DNA from: Candidatus Binatia bacterium
GTDB lineage: Bacteria > Desulfobacterota > Binatia > UBA12015
Direction of reading: 5' to 3'
Length of the DNA stretch: 64,000 bases
NCBI GenBank assembly: GCA_029243485.1
Contig: JAQWRY010000003.1
Coordinates: 124,001-188,000 of the forward strand
A model generated the notes under the pieces. That model was not told the origin of the DNA. It made no database searches and saw only the letters and a program-made list of their open reading frames with translations. Each line of letters opens with the position of its first letter. Position 1 is the first letter of the stretch. A program made the translations under genes and the position numbers. This document shows positions 33,614-42,313 of this stretch, one piece after another.

Positions 33614-34960
33614 TTAGCGCCCGCCCTGGAGCTGAGCAAGGAGGCCTCGACCGGCTCCGGAACTCAGCTTTTTCATCATTTTTCGGGTCTGCTGGTACTG
33701 CTTCAGGAACTTGTTGACCTCGGAAACGCTGGTCCCCGACCCCTTGGCGATCCGCTTACGGCGGCTGCCGTTGAGAATCAGGTGGTTTCTGCGCTCCTGG
33801 TTGGTCATCGAGTCGATGATGGCTTCGATCCGGGTGAGCTCGCCCTGGGCCCCGTCAAGCTCGCCGCCCTTGGCGAGCTTCTTCATGCCGGGGATCATCT
33901 TGAGGAGATCCCCGATCGAGCCCATTTTTTTTACGGCCCGCAGCTGATCGCGGAAATCTTCGAGCGTGAACTCGTCTTTCTTGAGCTTGCGCTGGAGCTC
34001 GAGGGCCTGCTTCTCGTCGTAGGCTTCCTCGGCCTTCTCGATCAGCGAGAGGACGTCGCCCATGCCCAGGATGCGCGAGGCGACCCGGTCGGGGTGAAAA
34101 ACCTCCAGGGTATCGAGCTTTTCGCCCATACCCACGAACAGGATGGGGCGCTCGGTGACGTGGTGGATCGAGAGCGCCGCGCCGCCGCGGGCATCGCCTT
34201 CCATCTTCGAGAGGACGACGCCGTCGAGGCCGATGCCGTCGCGGAAACCGGTGGCGACGGCGACCGCGTCCTGACCGGTCATGGCGTCGGCGACCAGCAG
34301 GGTCTGCCGGGGACGCACCGCCTCGCGGACGGCCCGGAGCTCGCCCATGAGTTCTTCGTCGATGGCGAGTCGGCCGGCGGTGTCGAAGATGACGGTGTCG
34401 AAGCCGCCCTTCTTGGCCTCTTCGATCGCTGCGGCGGCGATTTTCGCTGGAACGCCACCTTCTTCGGGGGTGTCGTAGACGCCCGCGGGCGAGCCGACCT
34501 GGCCGGCGAGGGTCTTCAGCTGCTGGATCGCAGCGGGGCGCGAGAGGTCGAGCGGCACGAGGAACGGCCGCGCCTGACGGGTCTTGATGAGGTGCGTTGC
34601 GAGCTTCGCCGACGTCGTCGTCTTACCGGAGCCCTGTAGGCCGACGAGCATGATCGTTGCGATGCCGTCGCCTGAGAGATCGAGCTTGCCGGCGGCGCCG
34701 CCCATGAGCGCCATGAGCTCTTCGTGCACGATCTTGATGAGTTGCTGATCGGGCGAGAGGCTCTGGAGAACTTCCTGGCCGATGGCGCGCTCGCGCACCT
34801 TGTCGAGGAAGGATTTGGCGACCTGGAAGTGAACGTCCGCTTCGAGAAGCGCCATGCGGACATCGCGAAGGGCCTCTTCGATATTCGCTTCGGTGAGTTT
34901 TCCTGTTCCGCGAATCTTGCGGAACACGCCCTCGAGCTTGTCGGAAAGGGAATCGAACAT
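33614..34960 (-). CDS. ffh: Signal recognition particle protein Ffh
   Basis: A 448-residue SRP54 GTPase that binds 4.5S RNA and signal sequences. The N domain is followed by the G1 loop GLQGSGKT (residues 107-114), DTAGRL, TGQDAVAVA and the methionine-rich M domain (KMIPGMKKLA, RRKRIAKGSG for RNA binding, KMMKKLSSG). Length is normal. No Shine-Dalgarno lies directly before ATG 34960. Instead, a strong GAGGAGG sits 28 bases or more upstream and serves a possible nine-codon leader frame whose TAA touches the ATG. It heads the rpsP-trmD cluster. Confidence 0.98.
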   Translation of the reverse strand: MFDSLSDKLEGVFRKIRGTGKLTEANIEEALRDVRMALLEADVHFQVAKSFLDKVRERAIGQEVLQSLSPDQQLIKIVHEELMALMGGAAGKLDLSGDGIATIMLVGLQGSGKTTTSAKLATHLIKTRQARPFLVPLDLSRPAAIQQLKTLAGQVGSPAGVYDTPEEGGVPAKIAAAAIEEAKKGGFDTVIFDTAGRLAIDEELMGELRAVREAVRPRQTLLVADAMTGQDAVAVATGFRDGIGLDGVVLSKMEGDARGGAALSIHHVTERPILFVGMGEKLDTLEVFHPDRVASRILGMGDVLSLIEKAEEAYDEKQALELQRKLKKDEFTLEDFRDQLRAVKKMGSIGDLLKMIPGMKKLAKGGELDGAQGELTRIEAIIDSMTNQERRNHLILNGSRRKRIAKGSGTSVSEVNKFLKQYQQTRKMMKKLSSGAGRGLLAQLQGGR

Positions 34961-34987
34961 TTAGGTCGAAGCGAGGGTCGCACCCAA
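34961..34987 (-). CDS. Possible leader peptide before ffh
   Basis: TTG at 34987 follows GAGGAGG with six bases between. It opens eight codons (MGATLAST) and a TAA that is immediately followed by the ffh ATG, in the same frame. Since ffh has no ribosome-binding site of its own, translation may enter here and restart. It is inferred from spacing alone. Confidence 0.35.
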   Translation of the reverse strand: MGATLAST

Positions 34988-35013
34988 CCCGCACCTCCTC
35001 CAGCGACGAGTAA

Positions 35014-35042
35014 ACGGTACTGGCGGCCCGAAACGTTGTCAA
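35014..35042 (-). promoter_or_regulatory. Sigma-70-like promoter for ffh
   Basis: On the minus strand TTGACA (35042-35037) is followed after 17 bases by TACCGT (35019-35014). The -35 box is perfect and the spacing ideal. It lies about 55 bases before the ffh start and after the end of the preceding gene. Confidence 0.6.
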
Positions 35043-35122
35043 TTCAACATCTTGTGCCTTGCCCGACATCCGTCGTACGGGCGTTCGAGCCAATCCGAGG
35101 GGCTCGGAGCTAGGGACGTTCC

Positions 35123-35713
35123 TTAATCTCGGGGGTTTCTTTTATCGTCACTTCGGTGGCGATTTTGTCGGGGGATCTTCGTTGGTTCGTCTTGATCTCC
35201 CCTGGGCGGAGGAGCTTCTGCTGATTTCGGCCGGGCCGGGGGAGTCGCTGTCGGGTCGGTGCGATCCTCGGCGAGGGGGTAGGGGCCGGTCACGTCCTTG
35301 GCGAACGTGACGGGTTCCGGGTCGCTCGGGGCGGCCTGGGTGTCGACAACGATTCCGAGGAGGTCGCGCGTGCCGTCTCCGGCATCGTCCGTCCAGGCGA
35401 TCAGGTACTGCTCGTCGTTCGCGGCCACGACGAGATCCGCGCGGTTTGCGTGCTCGTCCAACAGAACCACGCCCCCTGGGTCGAGGACTTCGCCGTCCAT
35501 GCCGACCCGCGCGACCTGGAGTCGGCTCGGCGAACCGGGGGCATCCAGCCAGGCGACGAGATACTGAGAAAGCGTCGAGGCGACGGCGGCTTCGCCTTGG
35601 CCCGAGCCGTCGCCCGGTTCGAACGCGTTGGCTTGGATCTCGACCAAACGAGGGGGCTTATGCGCGGGACGTATCGCGCTGAGTGCGGTCGATGGTGGGA
35701 GAAGCACGAGCAT
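35123..35713 (-). CDS. Hypothetical protein, possibly exported
   Basis: Unrecognised 196-residue protein with ATG at 35713. A weak hydrophobic start (MLVLLPPSTALSAIR) could be a short signal peptide. The middle shows two copies of a beta-type repeat, QYLVAWLDAPGSPSRLQVAR and QYLIAWTDDAGDGTRDLLGI, each followed by V(D)..., a pattern found in secreted proteins with tandem YLVAW repeats that are much longer. The last 60 residues are disordered, rich in P, R, K and D. It lies between the groEL terminator and the ffh promoter, so it probably has its own promoter. It may be a shortened member of its family. Confidence 0.6.
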   Translation of the reverse strand: MLVLLPPSTALSAIRPAHKPPRLVEIQANAFEPGDGSGQGEAAVASTLSQYLVAWLDAPGSPSRLQVARVGMDGEVLDPGGVVLLDEHANRADLVVAANDEQYLIAWTDDAGDGTRDLLGIVVDTQAAPSDPEPVTFAKDVTGPYPLAEDRTDPTATPPARPKSAEAPPPRGDQDEPTKIPRQNRHRSDDKRNPRD

Positions 35714-35762
35714 CGAGATTCCCGTGGCTGCGAGCTCGATCTCCTGGAGCCCCGGAACGAAA

Positions 35763-35794
35763 AAGGGGCGCGAGGATTTTTCCTCGCGCCCCTT
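35763..35794 (-). terminator. Intrinsic terminator of groES-groEL
   Basis: A perfect 14-base stem, AAGGGGCGCGAGGA (35763-35776) and its complement (35781-35794), encloses a four-base loop. On the minus strand it is followed by a short T run. It begins 29 bases after the groEL stop. Confidence 0.85.
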
Positions 35795-35822
35795 CGTACT
35801 TCACTGCGAAGTGAAGGACGGC

Positions 35823-37794
<1,972 letters not shown>

Positions 37795-37913
37795 TTGTAC
37801 GTCCCTCTCCTTTCGCTCCCCAACCTAGGGAATCCCTGAACTACTCGATCGAATTGTCTTTGTTTTGGCGACGTGGAGATGGACACCCACCACGTCGATG
37901 GAATCGGCCAGCG

Positions 37914-37940
37914 ATTTAATCACGGGTTCCGAACTGTCAA
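37914..37940 (-). promoter_or_regulatory. Promoter for groES-groEL
   Basis: On the minus strand TTGACA (37940-37935) is followed after 15 bases by TTAAAT (37919-37914), or after 16 by TAAATC. It lies about 120 bases before groES in a non-coding gap. No CIRCE dyad and no convincing sigma-32 pair were found. GGGATTCCC at 37827-37835 is a small near-dyad of unknown meaning in the leader. Confidence 0.5.
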
Positions 37941-37969
37941 GGCGGAACTCGCGGGAATCGTCGGTTCCG

Positions 37970-38140
37970 TCAGCGCATGCGCCGTTGGTCCTGCTCGACC
38001 CCCCGGTCGAGGTGCCTCGCCAGCGACTTCTTGACCTGTGCGAGTGCGATGCGTTCGTTGCGCACCTTCCCCCCGTCCTTTTTGAGGACGTCGAGGGCCC
38101 GGTGGGCAAGATGGGAGGATGCTGCTTCGCTCAGTGTCAT
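37970..38140 (-). CDS. Small DUF507-like protein, short form
   Basis: A 56-residue frame from ATG 38140 to TGA 37970-37972, seven bases after its neighbour ends. MTLSEAASSHLAHRALDVLK and LAQVKKSLARHLDRGVEQDQ resemble the first half of DUF507 proteins; the second half of the domain is missing. The pairing of two DUF507 genes is usual in deltaproteobacteria. Its function is unknown. The frame is too short for many gene callers, but pattern and tight spacing support it. Confidence 0.6.
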   Translation of the reverse strand: MTLSEAASSHLAHRALDVLKKDGGKVRNERIALAQVKKSLARHLDRGVEQDQRRMR

Positions 38141-38147
38141 CGCTGAT

Positions 38148-38435
38148 TCAGGCCGGGAAGCCGCGTTCTTCGGCGAGCTTCTCCTTGATTTTCCGGACGA
38201 TCATTCGTCGGTCGAGGCCGAGTCCTTCACGTCCTGCCGCCTTCAAGTGTTGATCTGCCGTTCGCTCCGCGTCCCGCTCGAGTTCGTCCGCGGCTTTGAA
38301 ATAAGCCTCGAACTCGACGACCAGAGCTTTCTCTGCCGCTTCGTGACTCGTACCGAGTTCGATCGCGTCGGCTCGAACGAGCTCGTCGACGACCGCTCTC
38401 GCCACTGCCTGGAGCTGTGATTGGGAGATCCCCAC
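38148..38435 (-). CDS. DUF507 family protein
   Basis: A 95-residue all-helical protein starting with GTG at 38435 (MGISQSQLQAVARAVVDEL) and ending MIVRKIKEKLAEERGFPA, the standard C-terminus of DUF507 proteins. The family has no established function, although its two copies usually lie together. It is upstream of the short-form copy and of groES on the same strand, but the groES promoter between them suggests separate control. Confidence 0.75.
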   Translation of the reverse strand: MGISQSQLQAVARAVVDELVRADAIELGTSHEAAEKALVVEFEAYFKAADELERDAERTADQHLKAAGREGLGLDRRMIVRKIKEKLAEERGFPA

Positions 38436-38707
38436 CGGAAGCTTCGGTAATCCAACTGCGAGCTACCAAACCGGGTGTTCCGTTTGCAAGGCGTCGGGAA
38501 ATCGGGACATTCGCAAGAGGGGATGGGAGTCATGGAGGAGGAGTTCTCGGCTGGGGCCGCGGCAGTGCCCGAGGCCTGGTGGGGCGGCGCCGCCGGCGCG
38601 CCGCACAGAGCACAGTTTCGCCTGTTCTTCGCCGGCCTGCCGGCCCGCAGAGCCCTCGTGGGACGCTTCTGTCCGGGTCCCGGGCTCCGAGCGGGGAGGG
38701 GATAGGC

Positions 38708-39823
38708 GTGGGCCGGGTCGAGCAGGTGTTGGCGGAAGGCGTGGACCAGGGCGCCTATCCGGGGGCGGTCCTGGTGGTGAGCCGGGCCGGCAGGGTCGAG
38801 ATGGAGACGGCCGTCGGGACGCGGACCGGCGAGGCGGGCTCCGAGCCGATTCAGGCCGAGACCGTCTTCGACCTGGCCTCCCTGACCAAGCCGCTCGCGA
38901 CGACGCTCGCCTTCCTCGTGCTCGTGAAGCAGGGCCGGTTGTCCTTCGATGACCGGTTCACGCGCTTCTTCCACAACTTCGGGGTGCACCAGAAGACCCA
39001 CGTCACGTTCCGCCACCTGCTCACGCACTCCTCGGGCCTCGTCGCGCATCGGCTGTTCTACAAAGAGGCGTCGAAGCTCGCGCGGGCCCGCCTCAACTTC
39101 ATAGGCAGCCGCGAGGCCAAGGAGTGGGTCTTCGAACAGATCCACCGCGACAAGCTTCAGCAGCCGCCCGGCGAGAAGGCGGTGTACAGCGATCTCGGCT
39201 TCATGTTGCTCGGGCAGGCGATCGAGACGATCAGCGGTCTGCCGCTCGACCGATTCTGCCAGCGTTATCTCTTCGGTCCGGCCGGGCTTCGGGCGATGTC
39301 GTTCATCGACCTGTCGCAGGTGCGGGGGCAACGCCTGGCGCCCGTGGCGGAGCTCATCGCGCCCACGCAGAAGTGTCCGTGGCGCAAGCGGGTGCTCTGC
39401 GGCGAAGTCGACGACGAGAACTGCTGGGCGATGGGAGGCGTCGCGGGGCACGCCGGTTTGTTCGGCGCCGCGCGCGACGTGGATTCGTTGGCACGTCTCA
39501 CGCTCGATGCATCGCTCGGCGAAAACGACTTCCTGCCGCAGGAGCTCGCGCGGCAGATGTGGGAGATCGATACGGCGGTGCCGGGTTCCACGCGCACTCT
39601 GGGTTGGGACACGCCGTCGCCGGAAGGCTCGTCGGCGGGAACGAAGGTCTCGGAACAGACGGTGGGACATCTAGGGTTCACCGGGACGTCGCTGTGGATC
39701 GATCGGCCTCGACGCTTGTCGATCACGTTGCTCACCAATCGCGTTCACCCGTCGCGCGACAACGATCGGATCCGTGAGTTCCGTCCGCGAATCCACGATG
39801 CGGTGCTAGAAACGTTCGGATGA
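38708..39823 (+). CDS. Serine hydrolase of the beta-lactamase/PBP family
   Basis: A 371-residue class C beta-lactamase-like enzyme. The nucleophile motif SLTK is at residues 58-61, the YxN-type motif reads YSD (KAVYSDLGFMLLG), and the third motif is HLG (TVGHLGFTG). GTG 38708 follows GGGGAGGGG by six bases and starts directly at the family's N-terminus; no signal peptide is present, so it may be cytoplasmic. Members include esterases, D-aminopeptidases and peptidoglycan hydrolases. Its stop overlaps mpl by four bases, which hints at a role in murein-peptide recycling, but that is context only. Confidence 0.92.
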   Translation: MGRVEQVLAEGVDQGAYPGAVLVVSRAGRVEMETAVGTRTGEAGSEPIQAETVFDLASLTKPLATTLAFLVLVKQGRLSFDDRFTRFFHNFGVHQKTHVTFRHLLTHSSGLVAHRLFYKEASKLARARLNFIGSREAKEWVFEQIHRDKLQQPPGEKAVYSDLGFMLLGQAIETISGLPLDRFCQRYLFGPAGLRAMSFIDLSQVRGQRLAPVAELIAPTQKCPWRKRVLCGEVDDENCWAMGGVAGHAGLFGAARDVDSLARLTLDASLGENDFLPQELARQMWEIDTAVPGSTRTLGWDTPSPEGSSAGTKVSEQTVGHLGFTGTSLWIDRPRRLSITLLTNRVHPSRDNDRIREFRPRIHDAVLETFG

Positions 39824-41220
39824 GCAGCCGATCGATCCACATGACGGCCATCGGGGGTGTCGGGATGACTTCGTTGGCGGGTCTCCTGGTCGCTCTCGGG
39901 CATCGCGTGCGCGGTTCCGACTTGGAGGTCTACCCGCCGGCGAGCGACCAACTCGCGGCCCTCGGCGTGCCGGTTGCCAAGGGGTACGCGGCGAAAAACC
40001 TCTCTCCGCGCCCGGATCTTCTCGTGATGGGCAATGCGATTCGCGCCGACAATCCCGAGGCGGTCGAGGCGCGCCGGCGCGGCATCCCCACGCTTTCGAT
40101 GCCGGAGGCGCTGGAAACCCTCCTGCTCCCGTCGCGGACACCGCTCGTCATCGCCGGTACTCATGGGAAGACGACGACGTCGAGCTTCCTTGCGTGGGTG
40201 CTCGAGACCGCGGGCCGCAATCCCGGTTGGTTCATCGGTGGCGCGCCGCTGGATCTCCCTGCGGGGTATCGCCTCGGGGAGGGGGCGGCGTTCGTTCTCG
40301 AAGGGGACGAGTATGATTCGGCCTACTTCGACAAGGGGCCGAAATTCCTCCACTACCGACCGGCGGGCGTCGTGCTGACATCGGTCGAGTTCGACCACGC
40401 GGACATCTACCGCGATCTCGACCATGTGAAGTCGAGCTTTGCGCGACTGTTGGCGCTCCTACCCGACGGCGCGCCGCTCGCCGTGTCCGCGGAGTTTCCG
40501 CACGCACTCGCGGTCGCTCGAGATTCGGGGCGAGAGTTTCTCACGTTCGCCGCACCAGGCGAGGCGGACTGGAGTGCGGTCGATCTTTCCGATGGGCCCG
40601 GCGGTCTGCAATTCCTCGCGCGCGGACCGGATGAAGAGTTCGCGCTCACCAGTCCGCTCCTCGGTCGGATGAATGCGCGCAACATCCTCGGCGTGGCGGT
40701 TCTCGCTCGGAAGTTCGGCGTGCCGGTGGAGGCGATTCAGCGCGCGACGAAGACGTTCCACGGGGTCCGTCGTCGTCAACAACTCGTTCTCGATGGCGAG
40801 GTCACGTTGATCGACGACTTCGCGCACCATCCGACTGCGATCGAGGGTACGCTCACCGCCGTGCGTGATCGTTACCCCGGTCGTCGCGTGTGGGCGCTCT
40901 TCGATCCTCGCTCGAATACGACGCGACGCCGCATCTTCCAGGATCAGATCGCCGATGCGTTGGCGCAAGCCGACGTCGTGGTCTTCGGACCCGTGCATCG
41001 CGCCGAACTGCTCGACGAGGACGATCGGTTCTCTCCGCCGGAAGCATGCGCTCGGATCGCGGGGAAAGGTCGAACCGCGGATGCCGCGGTGGACCACGAC
41101 GACCTTGCGCAGCGAGTGCTTTCCGGCGCACGCCCGGGCGACGTCGTAGCGGTTCTATCCAACGGCGCGTTCGGAGGGGTTCTCGAGAAGATCCGGACCG
41201 GCCTCGAGAAGAAGTTTTGA
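39820..41220 (+). CDS. mpl: UDP-MurNAc:L-Ala-gamma-D-Glu-meso-DAP ligase
   Basis: Joins recycled murein tripeptide to UDP-MurNAc in peptidoglycan recycling. The 466-residue Mur-ligase has the N-terminal MTAIGGVGMTSLAGLLV, the ATP loop AGTHGKTT (residues 112-119), and the Mpl-specific VLEGDEYDSAYFDKGPKF and TSVEFDHADIYRDLDHVKS. The C-terminal domain carries DDFAHHPTAIEGTL and DPRSNTTRRRIF. It is coupled to the serine hydrolase upstream. An AT-rich patch with an inverted repeat begins eight bases after its stop. Confidence 0.97.
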   Translation: MSSRSIHMTAIGGVGMTSLAGLLVALGHRVRGSDLEVYPPASDQLAALGVPVAKGYAAKNLSPRPDLLVMGNAIRADNPEAVEARRRGIPTLSMPEALETLLLPSRTPLVIAGTHGKTTTSSFLAWVLETAGRNPGWFIGGAPLDLPAGYRLGEGAAFVLEGDEYDSAYFDKGPKFLHYRPAGVVLTSVEFDHADIYRDLDHVKSSFARLLALLPDGAPLAVSAEFPHALAVARDSGREFLTFAAPGEADWSAVDLSDGPGGLQFLARGPDEEFALTSPLLGRMNARNILGVAVLARKFGVPVEAIQRATKTFHGVRRRQQLVLDGEVTLIDDFAHHPTAIEGTLTAVRDRYPGRRVWALFDPRSNTTRRRIFQDQIADALAQADVVVFGPVHRAELLDEDDRFSPPEACARIAGKGRTADAAVDHDDLAQRVLSGARPGDVVAVLSNGAFGGVLEKIRTGLEKKF

Positions 41221-41228
41221 CGCTATAG

Positions 41229-41280
41229 ATTTTGTAGAACAAAAAAGATTTATATTACAAAGAATAGTGGTCTACAAAAT
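41229..41280. repeat. Perfect 10-base inverted repeat in an AT-rich island
   Basis: ATTTTGTAGA (41229-41238) and its exact complement TCTACAAAAT (41271-41280) are 32 bases apart. The enclosed DNA is AT-rich (AAAAAAGATTTATATTAC), unlike anything nearby. It lies just after mpl and 33 bases before a small frame with a good ribosome-binding site, so it could be an operator/promoter region or the scar of a mobile element. Confidence 0.7.
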
Positions 41281-41312
41281 GCCCTGGGAGATAGCTCACA
41301 GGAGAGACCACC

Positions 41313-41435
41313 ATGCATTTCTTCGGATCCGCGGCAGTCGCAGCACGGGGCATCCTCGCTTCCGCACCGGTCCTGGCCGTTCTGGGGGCCGGCGCTCCGT
41401 GCGAATCGTTCGAAAAGAAACACGGCCACCCCTGA
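41313..41435 (+). CDS. Possible 40-residue exported peptide
   Basis: ATG 41313 follows AGGAGAG with seven bases between, a strong ribosome-binding site, and lies downstream of the AT-rich island. The peptide has a signal-like hydrophobic core (ILASAPVLAVLGAGAP) and a basic end (ESFEKKHGHP). It may be a genuine short peptide or the intact beginning of a gene whose remainder has decayed, since broken coding sequence follows immediately. Confidence 0.4.
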   Translation: MHFFGSAAVAARGILASAPVLAVLGAGAPCESFEKKHGHP

Positions 41436-41998
41436 TTGGCGGAGGATTCATCCGAGGGGAAGGTTACCTGGCTCGCCAGCATCGCCGAGGGGCTCGCCGA
41501 GAGGCAGCTGGAAGAGTTCGCTCTGGCGCGCGCGTACTTCGATGAGGTCGGGCTTCTCCTGGGAACGGATGCGGATCGCGCGGCAGAGGCGCGCAGCGCA
41601 CTCGCGGTCGCTTACGCCGGCGGCGACGAGCGCTTCGTGTTGCAGCCGGCTCTGCGGTGGCGCGTGACGGCGGCCGGCGACCTGCGGTTCATGTACCCTC
41701 GTTCTTCTGCGGCCTGCGCACGTCGCAGGAGAATTTCGACACCGAGGAGGCGTTCACGATCGCCCGTGTCTGGACGGACGCGGCTACGGGCACCTAGCAC
41801 GAGTATCAGGATCTGGTCCGTCGGCAGTTCGCTCTGACCGGTCGAGGCCGCGTGTTCGACAGCCTCCGCAAGAACCTCGAGGCGATCCAGGGCCTCGCCT
41901 GTCTTCAGTGGGGCGAGGAGGAGGAGAAAGCCACCTTCTCGCTCAAGGAGCGCCTCGCCGAGGGCATCGAGTTCTTCCTGTGCGCGGCCCGCGCCTGA
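41436..41998 (+). pseudogene. Broken gene of unknown family
   Basis: A frame from TTG 41436 (EGLAERQLEEFALARAYFDE) has coding character to about 41700. There the coding pattern moves to another frame (FFCGLRTSQENFDTEEAFTI), is cut by TAG at 41795-41797, and continues (RRQFALTGRGRVFDSLRKNL; KERLAEGIEFFLCAARA) to TGA 41996-41998. One frameshift plus one in-frame stop indicate decay. No family is recognised. Confidence 0.5.
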
Positions 41999-42044
41999 TC
42001 GACTCCGCTCGCGCCGGCCGGGCGTTGACCGATTCGGGCCTCTG

Positions 42045-42310
42045 TTGGACGCCATGCTCGACAACATGTCGGGCGGAAGGCTGATTCTCGGACTGGGTCG
42101 GGGTCTGGGTCGCGTGGAGTTCGAAGGGTTCGGTGTCGACATGAACACGAGTCGCACGCGCTTCGTCGAGTACGCGGAGATGCTGCTCCGTGGGCTGGAA
42201 GACGGATTCCTGGAGTACGACGGCGAGTACCTAAAGCAGGAACGACGCGAGATTCGTCCGAGGCCCTTCAAGTCGTGCCGTCGGTCGCGCACGCCTGACG
42301 GCGCAGCTCG
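42045..42310 (+). pseudogene. Fragment of a luciferase-like (LLM) oxidoreductase
   Basis: The stretch DNMSGGRLILGLGRGLGRVE then FEGFGVDMNTSRTRFVEYAE and EIRPRPFKS is an internal piece of LLM-class flavin enzymes. About 100 residues before it and about 200 after it are missing, so it cannot be functional. Homology ends near 42275, just before the 3' end of the lytic transglycosylase gene on the other strand. Confidence 0.7.
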
Positions 42311-42313
42311 TTC

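Noticed and set aside
37795-37969. CIRCE operator before groES
   Set aside because: No TTAGCACTC-N9-GAGTGCTAA or near match is present; only a sigma-70-like promoter was found.
38475-38705. 76-codon plus-strand frame before the serine hydrolase
   Set aside because: Composition is Gly/Ala/Arg-biased without a pattern, and it ends just before the hydrolase start; it was not supportable as a gene.
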